Below are positions 1 to 5,926 of a DNA stretch of 8,716 bases, one piece after another. The position numbers were made by a program, and so were the translations under genes. Source of the stretch: Candidatus Nitrosopumilus sp. (GTDB lineage Archaea > Thermoproteota > Nitrososphaeria > Nitrososphaerales > Nitrosopumilaceae). The notes under the pieces are model-generated. The model had not been told where the DNA came from and ran no database searches. It was given only the letters and a program-made list of their open reading frames with translations. The DNA is taken from the NCBI GenBank assembly GCA_013043295.1, contig JABDOO010000001.1:1-8716 (forward strand), read 5' to 3'. The stretch's first letter is position 1. Each line of letters opens with the position of its first letter.

Positions 1-4
1 TCAC

Positions 5-334
5 TTAGTTAGGAATCAGAGTAAGGCTAGGTTCAGGTTTTTTTATAGATATATCAGCCTTGCTTATTCGACTTCGATAAACTTTGTATTTCCTACCCCT
101 ATCAGATATCATCCATTTTTCAACTTCGATTAATGTTAATTCTTCAAGATCGGTTAATTTTTTGTATACAGAACTAAGAGGAATTTTTAGTTTTACTGAA
201 AGCTCAGCTGCTGTATTACCTTTTTTGATAATAGAAAACAAGATAGCTCTTGATTCAGAATCAGCTAGCGCTTCAATTACTTTTTGAGTAATATCGTATT
301 TTTTTAATTGAGGCAATGTTAATTTTCGTGACAT
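5..334 (-). CDS. Small winged-helix DNA-binding regulator
   Basis: A 109-aa protein that is essentially one winged helix-turn-helix domain. Helical stretches are at about residues 13-38 (including SESRAILFSII). A turn then leads into TAAELSVKLK (41-50) and the likely recognition helix PLSSVYKKLTDLEE (52-65), followed by a basic beta-wing with DRGRKYKVYRSR (78-89). This is the layout of ArsR/TrmB-like archaeal regulators, which bind DNA as dimers. No metal-binding Cys/His cluster or ligand domain is present, so the signal it senses cannot be told. The tail after about residue 93 is probably disordered. It has its own TATA-like box, so it is probably transcribed separately from cbtBA even though it lies downstream in the same orientation. 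Whether it controls cbtBA or anything else here is unknown. Confidence 0.85.
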   Translation of the reverse strand: MSRKLTLPQLKKYDITQKVIEALADSESRAILFSIIKKGNTAAELSVKLKIPLSSVYKKLTDLEELTLIEVEKWMISDRGRKYKVYRSRISKADISIKKPEPSLTLIPN

Positions 335-358
335 GTAATAACAAAAAATATTGTACGT

Positions 359-367
359 ATATTTAAA
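359..367 (-). promoter_or_regulatory. TATA box of the winged-helix gene
   Basis: The minus strand reads TTTAAATAT, centred about 29 nt upstream of the ATG at 334. That spacing predicts transcription starting at or within a few bases of the start codon, giving a leaderless mRNA. No Shine-Dalgarno-like sequence precedes the ATG. Confidence 0.55.
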
Positions 368-426
368 CGAGATGTTGTAATTCTCATTCTATGGATTCAG
401 AATAATTGTGAATGATGAAAGATGTT

Positions 427-1134
427 TTAGTTTGGTTCAATTCTGTTCCAAAGCAATCCCAAAATAACTCCTACAGATATCCAAAAAGATGAAACTCCAA
501 GTACCGACATCAATCTGAATTCATTTACTAGATTCATGGGAGCACTAATTTCATCTGGATTTTCAGGTATTATTATAAACACTGCAGATATGAAAATAGC
601 ATATCCAATTATAGAAATAATTTTTTTATTTTTATCAAATCTCTTTGATAATTTATAAAATATTACTGCAGATAACCCAGAGATTGCAATAAATGAAAGA
701 TACAAAATTGCCCTAAGAACAACTGTTTCCCCATCACCAACTGTTGGAGGATTTGCAGGATATTTTAGAAAAGGTATCAAATACATGGTAAACCACATTA
801 TTCCAGCTAGAATGAGGGATTTTTTTACATTGTTTGCGCCAGGTAGAGAGTTTTTAGACAATGCAAAAACAATTCCAAAGAGAGCACCAACAGAGGTTCC
901 CAATATTACACCAGCAAGTATTTGACCACTTTTTTGCCAAGTACGGTAACCATCATATTCTGCCCAAAATTGGGGAGTATCCTCTTCCTCTCCAGAATCA
1001 AAGAGGTTTTGATTTTCAATTCCTATTGCTTGATCAAGATAGGGCTCAACAATTGCAAAATTTACAATCCCATGAATTAGGCCTGCAAATGCACCAGAGA
1101 GTAAGACAATGACAATAAAAAGAATAGTTTTCAT
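427..1134 (-). CDS. cbtA: Cobalt transporter subunit CbtA (predicted)
   Basis: A 235-aa integral membrane protein of the CbtA family, a predicted cobalt importer found with CbtB, often in genomes that make cobalamin. About six hydrophobic segments are visible, near residues 3-25, 70-92, 104-123, 139-160, 170-189 and 208-229. Family hallmarks are the first-helix pattern with His21 and EPYLDQAI (30-37), the PFLKYPANPP motif (121-130) after helix 3, and PENPDEI (190-196) followed by NEFRLMSVLG (204-213) leading into the last helix. An acidic loop (GEEED, 48-52) sits between helices 1 and 2. The ATG lies 12 bp after the cbtB stop and no separate promoter is evident, so the two form an operon. The family and the pairing are clear. 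The cobalt specificity is inherited from family annotation and is not shown by this sequence. Confidence 0.9.
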   Translation of the reverse strand: MKTILFIVIVLLSGAFAGLIHGIVNFAIVEPYLDQAIGIENQNLFDSGEEEDTPQFWAEYDGYRTWQKSGQILAGVILGTSVGALFGIVFALSKNSLPGANNVKKSLILAGIMWFTMYLIPFLKYPANPPTVGDGETVVLRAILYLSFIAISGLSAVIFYKLSKRFDKNKKIISIIGYAIFISAVFIIIPENPDEISAPMNLVNEFRLMSVLGVSSFWISVGVILGLLWNRIEPN

Positions 1135-1146
1135 TCTAGTAAATTA

Positions 1147-1362
1147 CTAATGGCAAGGAAAACCAGCAGCATGTCTCATATCATGTGTCAGTTCATGAAT
1201 GTAAAGATCAGTAAATGCTTGTTCTCCATAAACAATACTAAAGATATGTCCTTGATCAAATCCAACCACAAATAATCCTGCAGCAAATACTATAGCTAAG
1301 GCAATAATGGCTAATTTTGAAACACCAGTCTTTGAGACACTGATTTGTTTTGATTCAGACAT
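1147..1362 (-). CDS. cbtB: Cobalt transporter subunit CbtB (predicted)
   Basis: A 71-aa single-pass membrane protein, the small partner of CbtA. One hydrophobic helix spans about residues 16-34. It is followed by VGFDQGHIFS (33-42) and the family's signature C-terminus, HELTHDMRH (56-64) ending GFPCH (67-71), whose His and Cys residues are the presumed metal ligands. An upstream in-frame ATG at 1416 would give 89 aa. The start at 1362 (MSESKQ) is preferred because a good TATA box (1383-1392, minus) would lie inside the longer reading frame and sits about 26 nt before 1362, as expected for a leaderless gene. The extra 18 residues also do not resemble the family. It is the first gene of the cbtBA operon and is divergent from the response regulator. 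Confidence 0.9.
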   Translation of the reverse strand: MSESKQISVSKTGVSKLAIIALAIVFAAGLFVVGFDQGHIFSIVYGEQAFTDLYIHELTHDMRHAAGFPCH

Positions 1363-1382
1363 AAAAAACAACATTCTCTGAA

Positions 1383-1392
1383 TATATTTAAG
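1383..1392 (-). promoter_or_regulatory. TATA box of the cbtBA operon
   Basis: The minus strand reads CTTAAATATA, centred about 26 nt upstream of the ATG at 1362. It predicts a leaderless cbtB transcript and decides the start codon against the upstream ATG at 1416. No cobalamin riboswitch-like structure fits between promoter and gene. Confidence 0.6.
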
Positions 1393-1442
1393 CTCTTGGA
1401 TGCCTATGAAATTCATTAAGAAATCAGTAAAAATTAACGAAT

Positions 1443-1466
1443 TATGTTAGTTTAAGATCTAACATA
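1443..1466. promoter_or_regulatory. Inverted repeat enclosing a TATA-like box (probable operator)
   Basis: A perfect 8-bp dyad: TATGTTAG (1443-1450), 8-bp spacer TTTAAGAT (1451-1458), CTAACATA (1459-1466). The spacer is itself the best TATA-like element ahead of the response-regulator gene and predicts a start site near 1480. A dimeric protein bound to the two arms would block TBP, so this looks like a repressor operator. It lies between two divergent genes (cbtB and the response regulator), but the spacing fits the plus-strand gene. Confidence 0.5.
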
Positions 1467-1506
1467 CTGCTCTTTTTGATAGATTTTGACGGTCATTATT
1501 TGTAAG

Positions 1507-2283
1507 ATGGACATATCCAATTCAAATCGGACTGGGAACCAGTATGAAAAGCAACTATCAGAAATCATACAGGGGGAGTTAATTGATCTGTATGGCGGAA
1601 GCGGATACAAATCAATCATGCAAACAATGGTAAAAATTTGTGGAAGAAAAGAACAGGAAATCATCACCAATTATGATTTATTTGCAGAACTATGTGAAGG
1701 AATTTTTGGCAGATTAGCAGAATCAAAAATACTAGGACCAATAAAATTACAAATGATGAAAATAGGTGAAGAAAATATCCATCAAACAAACGAACCAAAA
1801 AAAGAAACATCAAGATTACTAATCGCTGATGATGAAATAGACATCTTAAAACTCTACAAGACATTTCTTGAGGGAAGAGGTAAGGAAGTCACCATAGTTA
1901 CTGATGGCAGTAAATGTGTTGACATGTACAAAAGAAAAAATGATGCACAAGGACCTGCAAATTACTATGATGTGGTAATACTTGATCAAAAGATGCCAAT
2001 TATGACAGGATTACAAGCGTCAGTCAAAATTTTAGAAATAAATCCACAGCAGAAAATAATTTTTGCGTCAGGATATCTTGAAAAAACATTGCTTGACGTA
2101 TTGACACAGTTGAATAAAGCCATTGCAGTGATTGAAAAACCATTTTCACTTGATGTATTAGACCATATGATAAATAATTCTGAGATATTTGAAAAATTAG
2201 AGAAAATTACAATTAATCAAGAAGAAAGAGGGGTTAGTCAAAAAGTATCAGAAATAATGACAGTATTAGAAAATCATATCTAG
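1507..2283 (+). CDS. Response regulator with N-terminal uncharacterised domain and C-terminal receiver
   Basis: A protein of 258 aa from the ATG at 1507. Residues about 103-222 form a phospho-receiver domain with the acidic pair Asp108-Asp109 (LLIADDE), phospho-acceptor Asp160 (VVILDQKMP), the switch Ser188 (FASGY) and Lys211 (EKPF). The first ~90 residues form a separate, mostly helical domain with an LYGGSGYKSIM segment and a C-terminal LGPIKLQMM helix. It resembles the small helical output domains described for thaumarchaeal response regulators (NitrOD-type), but I cannot confirm this. The order, output first and receiver last, reverses the common bacterial arrangement. No histidine kinase is adjacent, so it is an orphan. 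A TTG at 1486 would add 7 residues. ATG 1507 is preferred and has a weak GGTCAT about 10 nt upstream. Transcription probably starts near 1480, under the dyad at 1443-1466. Confidence 0.85.
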   Translation: MDISNSNRTGNQYEKQLSEIIQGELIDLYGGSGYKSIMQTMVKICGRKEQEIITNYDLFAELCEGIFGRLAESKILGPIKLQMMKIGEENIHQTNEPKKETSRLLIADDEIDILKLYKTFLEGRGKEVTIVTDGSKCVDMYKRKNDAQGPANYYDVVILDQKMPIMTGLQASVKILEINPQQKIIFASGYLEKTLLDVLTQLNKAIAVIEKPFSLDVLDHMINNSEIFEKLEKITINQEERGVSQKVSEIMTVLENHI

Positions 2284-2293
2284 GGTTCAGAAG

Positions 2294-2300
2294 ATATTTA
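2294..2300 (+). promoter_or_regulatory. TATA box of the DsbA-like gene
   Basis: ATATTTA is centred 27 nt upstream of the ATG at 2324, with no Shine-Dalgarno sequence, so the mRNA is probably leaderless. The box lies only about 11 bp after the response-regulator stop codon. Confidence 0.5.
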
Positions 2301-2316
2301 CTTGAAATAATTTTAG

Positions 2317-2323
2317 TTTTTTT
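2317..2323 (+). terminator. Oligo-T tract ending the response-regulator transcript
   Basis: A run of seven T preceded by TTTTAG (2311-2316) lies about 34 nt after the response-regulator stop codon. Archaeal RNA polymerase terminates at oligo-T tracts without needing a hairpin. The tract directly abuts the next gene's ATG, so termination and initiation would occur at almost the same place. Confidence 0.4.
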
Positions 2324-2968
2324 ATGACCAAATTCTATTTGCTAGTAATCCCCATAGTCATTGGAATAATTACAGGGGCGTTTTTATCACTTTATTTTTT
2401 ATCAGAGACAGACAACAGTGTTCTTACCGCTTCAAAATTAATTGATGGGGGTTCTCCAATTTTAGGTGAATCTACCGCACCGATTACAATTTTAGAATGG
2501 GGAGACTATCAGTGCACATATTGCTACAAATTTCATCAAGAGACATTAAAAACAATTGAAGAAGAATTTGTCAAAACAGGAAAAGTTAAGATTGTATTCA
2601 AAGACTTTCCATTAAATGGTCCTGATTCAATTTTAGGTGCTGAGGCCACATACTGTGCACATGAACAAAAAAAATACTGGGAATATCATGATGAATTATA
2701 CAATAATTGGAAAGGTGAAAGAACAGGATGGATTACTAGAGAATCTCTTGATGAATTTGCAATTACGGTAAATCTGGATTTAGTTCAATTCAATGAATGT
2801 CTGGATGAGCATAAATTTCAAAATAAGGTAAACCAACTTTATGAATTTGGTAGAGAAGTTGGAATTGATGCAACCCCATCATTTTTGGTATTTAACGATG
2901 AAAAAATTATCAAAATAAGAGGAAACCAACCATTAGAGGTATTTCTTAAAACATTTGATGAATTATAG
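2324..2968 (+). CDS. Membrane-anchored DsbA-family thiol-disulfide oxidoreductase
   Basis: A 214-aa protein with one N-terminal hydrophobic segment (about residues 4-26) that is a signal anchor, placing the rest outside the cytoplasm. The thioredoxin-fold DsbA domain covers about 40-214. It starts with GESTAPITILEWGDYQC, carries the active-site motif CTYC (Cys64-Cys67), has the helical insertion about 100-175, and the cis-proline loop ATPSF (Thr184-Pro185). Two further cysteines, Cys111 and Cys159, could form a structural disulfide. The family oxidises or isomerises disulfides of exported proteins. The sequence cannot tell oxidase from isomerase. No DsbB/VKOR partner is in the window. Possible clients nearby are exported proteins with two cysteines (5059-5655; 8386-8598), but this is only inference. 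The ATG start is supported by a well-placed TATA box. Confidence 0.9.
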   Translation: MTKFYLLVIPIVIGIITGAFLSLYFLSETDNSVLTASKLIDGGSPILGESTAPITILEWGDYQCTYCYKFHQETLKTIEEEFVKTGKVKIVFKDFPLNGPDSILGAEATYCAHEQKKYWEYHDELYNNWKGERTGWITRESLDEFAITVNLDLVQFNECLDEHKFQNKVNQLYEFGREVGIDATPSFLVFNDEKIIKIRGNQPLEVFLKTFDEL

Positions 2969-2991
2969 TTTTGAGGATTTTATTCAAAAAG

Positions 2992-2997
2992 ATATAT
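2992..2997 (+). promoter_or_regulatory. TATA box of aRF1
   Basis: ATATAT is centred about 26 nt upstream of the ATG at 3021. It predicts a leaderless mRNA. The AAGGAT at 3007-3012 could alternatively act as a weak ribosome-binding site if transcription starts earlier. Confidence 0.45.
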
Positions 2998-3020
2998 TCG
3001 CAAATTAAGGATAAACCATA

Positions 3021-4301
3021 ATGCCTAAAATAAATATTGAAAAACAAGATTCAGTAAAACTCTATAAAATTAGGAAAACTTTGGAAGAATTATCTCAAAA
3101 GTCAGGCAGAGGTACAGAACTAATCACAGTGTATATTCCAAAAGGAAAGCAACTTCATGAAATTATTAGTACACTTCAACAAGAACAAGGAACTGCAGAT
3201 AACATAAAATCAGATTTGACTAGATCACATGTAGTTGATTCACTAGGCAAAGTTGTTCAAAGGTTGAAACTGTACAAAAAAACCCCTGAACGGGGATTGG
3301 TTATGTTCTGTGGAGCATTACCTCCAGAGGAAGGAGGGCCATTAGGCAGCGAAGTTGTTACAGTGTGGGAAGTAGATCCACCAAAAGATTTGAATCAATA
3401 TCTATACAGATGTGATGATCATTTTCATGTTGATATCCTAAAGGACATGTTAAAGGATGACAACCTGATAGGGTTTTTGGCAATTGATGCCAAAGACGCA
3501 GGATGGGGATTATTACATGGAGATAAAATTGAGGTATTATCCCAAACAGGTTCTGGTGTAGCTGGTAAACATAGACAAGGTGGACAATCAGCAAAAAGAT
3601 TTCAAAAATTAAGAGAAATGGAATTGTCTTATTTTTACAATAGGGTTGCGCAAACTACGAGAGAATATTTCATTGATATTTACCCAGTCAAAGGATTAAT
3701 AATTTCAGGTCCAGGCCCAACCAAAGAGGATTTTATTAATGGAAATTATTTAGAATACAGATTACAAAATAACATCATAAACACTATAGATGCATCATAT
3801 TCAGGAGCAGAAGGAATTCGAGAAGCATTTGCAAAATCTGCAGACATTTTAGGGAATTTCAGAATGGTAGAAGAAAAGAAACTAGTCGAAGATTTGTTCC
3901 GTGAGATAAATACCAATACAGGTAAAGGGGCATATGGATTACAAGAAGTGATAGAGTATCTAAAAAACAATGTTGTTCAGATTTTACTAATTACAGATAA
4001 CACCAACTTACATAGAGTAGAAGGCAAATGCAAAAGATGCCAACATATTCAAGAAGAGATTGTAGAAAGGCCCCTTGTAATTCCAAAAAAAACAGAATTT
4101 GCAAACAATCCGTGCCCAGGTTGTAAATCAATGGAAGTTGAAGTTAATGAGCAAGACATTGTAGATTATCTAGAATTACTTGCAGCAAAAACAGGAACAC
4201 AGTTAGAAGTTATTTCAGGGAGTGCAGAACACGGAAACATGCTTGCAAGTTTGGGGAAAATAGGAGCAATCTTGAGATATAATCCAGGTCACTCTAAATA
4301 A
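3021..4301 (+). CDS. prf1: Peptide chain release factor aRF1
   Basis: A 426-aa release factor, normal length for archaeal aRF1. It recognises all three stop codons in the ribosomal A site and triggers peptidyl-tRNA hydrolysis. Domain 1 (stop recognition) carries Gly31-Thr32, Glu55, the NIKS motif at 61-64 and YRCDDHF (129-135, matching YxCxxxF). Domain 2 carries the catalytic GGQ at 187-189 in KHRQGGQSAKRF. Domain 3 (about 285-426) binds the partner GTPase (aEF1A in archaea) and ABCE1, and contains a four-cysteine zinc-type minidomain, CKRC (337-340) and CPGC (365-368). The residue before NIKS is Asp60, where the usual TASNIKS motif has Ser; numbering matches human eRF1 exactly here. The 3' end overlaps the convergent HIT gene by 8 bp. 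Confidence 0.97.
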   Translation: MPKINIEKQDSVKLYKIRKTLEELSQKSGRGTELITVYIPKGKQLHEIISTLQQEQGTADNIKSDLTRSHVVDSLGKVVQRLKLYKKTPERGLVMFCGALPPEEGGPLGSEVVTVWEVDPPKDLNQYLYRCDDHFHVDILKDMLKDDNLIGFLAIDAKDAGWGLLHGDKIEVLSQTGSGVAGKHRQGGQSAKRFQKLREMELSYFYNRVAQTTREYFIDIYPVKGLIISGPGPTKEDFINGNYLEYRLQNNIINTIDASYSGAEGIREAFAKSADILGNFRMVEEKKLVEDLFREINTNTGKGAYGLQEVIEYLKNNVVQILLITDNTNLHRVEGKCKRCQHIQEEIVERPLVIPKKTEFANNPCPGCKSMEVEVNEQDIVDYLELLAAKTGTQLEVISGSAEHGNMLASLGKIGAILRYNPGHSK

Positions 4302-4698
4302 GACTACGAATTTTTTTTGATAATTCTAAAAGTTCGGCATCAGATGAAATTTGACGTTTTGTCCAGATGGTACCTTTACTATTGTATCTTGGAATAATGT
4401 GAATGTGGACATGTGGAATTATTTGTTTGGCAGCCCTTCCATTATTTTGACCAAGACTAAAAGCATCAGCTCCTGTTGCCTCTAAAATGGCTTTTGCAAT
4501 TTTAGGAACTATTGAAAAAACATTTCCAACATCTTCAGAATTCATATCTGTAATTCTTTCATGATGTTTTCTTGGAATTACTAAACTATGTCCAACATCA
4601 ATTGGATATTTGTCTAAAAATGCAACATGCAATTCATCCTCATAGAGAAAATGACCATCTCTTTTTCCATCTAAAATATCACAAAATATACAACCCAT
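4294..4698 (-). CDS. HIT-family nucleotide hydrolase/transferase
   Basis: A 134-aa histidine-triad protein of the HinT-like branch. The catalytic triad is HVHIHIIPR with His96, His98 and His100. Upstream is the phosphate-binding GQNNGRAA segment (about 84-91), and FLDKYPIDVGHSLVIPRKHH (27-46) matches the conserved first half of the fold. Near the N-terminus, CIFC (Cys3, Cys6) together with the His45-His46 region suggests the zinc site seen in many HIT proteins. The family hydrolyses nucleoside phosphoramidates or dinucleoside polyphosphates; the actual substrate is unknown. An upstream TTG (4707) would add three residues, but the ATG at 4698 gives the usual MGCIFC start. It converges on aRF1 with an 8-bp overlap of coding ends, so each transcript carries antisense to the other's 3' end. 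Confidence 0.93.
   Translation of the reverse strand: MGCIFCDILDGKRDGHFLYEDELHVAFLDKYPIDVGHSLVIPRKHHERITDMNSEDVGNVFSIVPKIAKAILEATGADAFSLGQNNGRAAKQIIPHVHIHIIPRYNSKGTIWTKRQISSDAELLELSKKIRSLI
4311..4318 (+). terminator. T8 tract downstream of aRF1
   Basis: Eight consecutive T begin 10 nt after the aRF1 stop codon. This is a good archaeal oligo-T terminator for aRF1. It lies inside the 3' coding end of the convergent HIT gene, where the minus strand has a run of A in Ser-Lys-Lys codons, so the same bases may be doing two jobs. Confidence 0.45.
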
Positions 4699-4717
4699 AG
4701 CAAACAAGATTTTATGA

Positions 4718-4726
4718 TTTTATTTA
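4718..4726 (-). promoter_or_regulatory. Probable TATA box of the HIT gene
   Basis: The minus strand reads TAAATAAAA, centred about 24 nt upstream of the ATG at 4698. The surroundings are very AT-rich, and a second candidate (4731-4740) is slightly too far upstream, so the exact box is uncertain. Confidence 0.35.
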
Positions 4727-4805
4727 TTGTTTTTATTTAATTAAAAATCAAATAATTATTTTCTCAGGCACAAATTATTAGGTTCTAAATGTAACTCGTA
4801 AAGAT

Positions 4806-4994
4806 TTAGTTTTCTTCTTCTCCACAATGCATGCATCTTTTTGTGGATAAAATCTCAAACCACACAAAATCATGAATAAACCCCTCTTTGCAACTCACAT
4901 GAACTGTAAAAGAAATTACATTACAAGTGGTCTTGTCAAAAACAGTATCGATCAGTATGAACTCTTTTCGTAATTTGTGCAAAATGCATTCCAA
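4806..4994 (-). CDS. Small Cys-rich hypothetical protein
   Basis: An open frame of 62 codons beginning at TTG (4994). There is no in-frame ATG before the upstream stop at 5007-5009. I do not recognise it. The product has five cysteines (3, 24, 35, 54, 57). The last pair forms CMHC just before an acidic tail GEEEN, resembling half of a zinc ribbon, and the middle alternates hydrophobic and polar residues like beta strands (CNVISFTVHVSC, GFIHDFVWFEIL). The protein-like pattern and the lack of a competing plus-strand frame favour a real gene. The non-ATG start and the lack of a TATA box at the usual spacing weaken it. The nearest candidate box, TTAATTA at 5025-5031, is about 34 nt away and may also serve the divergent gene at 5059. 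It could instead be a remnant of a longer zinc-ribbon protein. Confidence 0.45.
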   Translation of the reverse strand: MECILHKLRKEFILIDTVFDKTTCNVISFTVHVSCKEGFIHDFVWFEILSTKRCMHCGEEEN

Positions 4995-5024
4995 AGTAGT
5001 GGAGCATCAAATAGTTACGAATGG

Positions 5025-5031
5025 TTAATTA
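5025..5031 (+). promoter_or_regulatory. Candidate TATA box between divergent small genes
   Basis: TTAATTA is centred about 31 nt upstream of the ATG at 5059. The sequence is nearly symmetric, so it could also direct the minus-strand Cys-rich ORF. GGTAAATTTT (5034-5043) is an alternative that is a little too close. Confidence 0.3.
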
Positions 5032-5058
5032 GGGTAAATTTTAGAGTTGAACTATCCA

Positions 5059-5655
5059 ATGGGCCGAAAAGAAAGACGAGAACGTGAGGCAAAACGTGAA
5101 AATTACGCTACAAAACATTCTGCAGAAAAAAGAAAGCAAACTCTAATCGCAATTGGTGTTTTTGCAGTAATCGCAGTTATAGTCGGCTATGCAGCATACA
5201 TGTTTTTGAATATGACTGAGACTGCTCCAGGAGGCCCTGAAAATGCAGGGGCTCTAGGTAGTGAACACTCACATGCAGCAATTCTAGTAAAGATTTTTGG
5301 CGATACTTTTGAATTTTCTAGTCCAGCATTCCAAATAAAATCAAGTTGGATTCATTTTGAGGGAAGAGATGGCTCAACAATACACAAACATGCTACGGGA
5401 GTAGATTTAGGATATCTATTTGAGACACTATCAATTGGTCTTGATGATCAATGTTACATATTCCCAGATGGAAAACAATTCTGTACAAATGAGGATTATA
5501 AACTAAAATTCTTCATCAATAGAGAACAAGTCTCAGACATTAGAGATTATGAAATCATGGAAGATGACAGAATTTTGATTGTTTATGGTTCAGAAACTCC
5601 TGAAGAGATTGAAGGATATCTATTACAATTAGAAAATCAAGAATTAGTTAAATAA
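5059..5655 (+). CDS. Single-pass membrane protein with His-rich extracytoplasmic domain
   Basis: A 198-aa protein from ATG 5059; an in-frame TTG at 5047 is less likely. The first ~26 residues are strongly basic (GRKERREREAKRE) and cytoplasmic. One membrane helix spans about 27-50. After a Pro/Gly linker comes an outside domain of ~135 residues. It begins SEHSHAAILVKIFG (His70, His72) and continues with a second conserved-looking block with His99 (WIHFEGRDGS) and IHKHATGVDLGYLF (His109, His111). It ends in a compact beta-rich part with DDRILIVYG. Two cysteines, Cys132 and Cys142, are spaced as in a disulfide loop. The paired H-x-H and H-x-H blocks look like a metal site. Homologous layouts occur in poorly characterised extracytoplasmic bacterial and archaeal proteins; I know of no proven function. 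It converges on the zinc-ribbon gene with only 5 bp between stop codons. Confidence 0.85.
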   Translation: MGRKERREREAKRENYATKHSAEKRKQTLIAIGVFAVIAVIVGYAAYMFLNMTETAPGGPENAGALGSEHSHAAILVKIFGDTFEFSSPAFQIKSSWIHFEGRDGSTIHKHATGVDLGYLFETLSIGLDDQCYIFPDGKQFCTNEDYKLKFFINREQVSDIRDYEIMEDDRILIVYGSETPEEIEGYLLQLENQELVK

Positions 5656-5660
5656 TAATT

Positions 5661-5861
5661 TCAAGTTTCATCTTTAGTAGTAAAGGATGAAGCATTTTTG
5701 TCAAACATCATGTAATATCCACACATTGAACATCGTAAAACAGTCAATTCAGTTGTAAGGAATTCCTTATCCTTAAAACGACCACTAAGTTTGACATCAT
5801 CACCAGCAATCTCAGCCTTGTTGCTCTTACAAACAGGGCATTCTAGTGCTTTTTGTTCCAT
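5661..5861 (-). CDS. Small double-CxxC zinc-ribbon protein
   Basis: A 66-aa protein consisting of one zinc ribbon. The knuckles are CPVC (Cys8, Cys11) and CSMC (Cys44, Cys47), joined by two predicted strands and followed by GYYMMFDK. Such tiny zinc ribbons are common in archaea and serve as nucleic-acid or protein adaptors. Nothing here points to a specific partner. The ATG at 5861 is chosen over a TTG at 5873 because a TTTAAA box lies about 26 nt upstream of it. The gene is divergent from ilvD, with about 97 bp between the starts, and convergent with the His-rich membrane protein. Confidence 0.85.
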   Translation of the reverse strand: MEQKALECPVCKSNKAEIAGDDVKLSGRFKDKEFLTTELTVLRCSMCGYYMMFDKNASSFTTKDET

Positions 5862-5884
5862 GAAAATATTCAAAATAGTTACAA

Positions 5885-5890
5885 TTTAAA
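5885..5890 (-). promoter_or_regulatory. TATA box of the zinc-ribbon gene
   Basis: TTTAAA, with the minus-strand context GTTTAAATTG, is centred about 26 nt upstream of the ATG at 5861. It predicts a leaderless mRNA and supports that start over the TTG at 5873. Confidence 0.55.
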
Positions 5891-5926
5891 CTCAGTGAAA
5901 GTTTTCAATCAAAAAATGCAATAAAG

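Noticed and set aside
861..1112. Plus-strand open frame of 83 codons across cbtA
   Set aside because: Antisense to the clear CbtA coding sequence; Gln/His-rich product typical of a reversed membrane-protein gene.
1363..1506. Possible cobalamin riboswitch ahead of cbtBA
   Set aside because: The cbtB transcript is predicted to begin at its ATG, leaving no leader, and no B12-box-like sequence is visible.
1452..1670. Minus-strand frame of 72 codons over the start of the response regulator
   Set aside because: Overlaps the regulator's N-terminal domain and its promoter dyad; no promoter of its own and no recognisable protein pattern.
4545..4555. ATATCTGTAAT identical to part of the dyad at 7800-7810
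   Set aside because: It lies inside HIT coding sequence, has no second arm and no promoter context; probably coincidence.
4751..4779. AATAATT / AATTATT inverted repeat upstream of the HIT gene
   Set aside because: Arms are pure A/T in a very AT-rich stretch, so the match is expected by chance.
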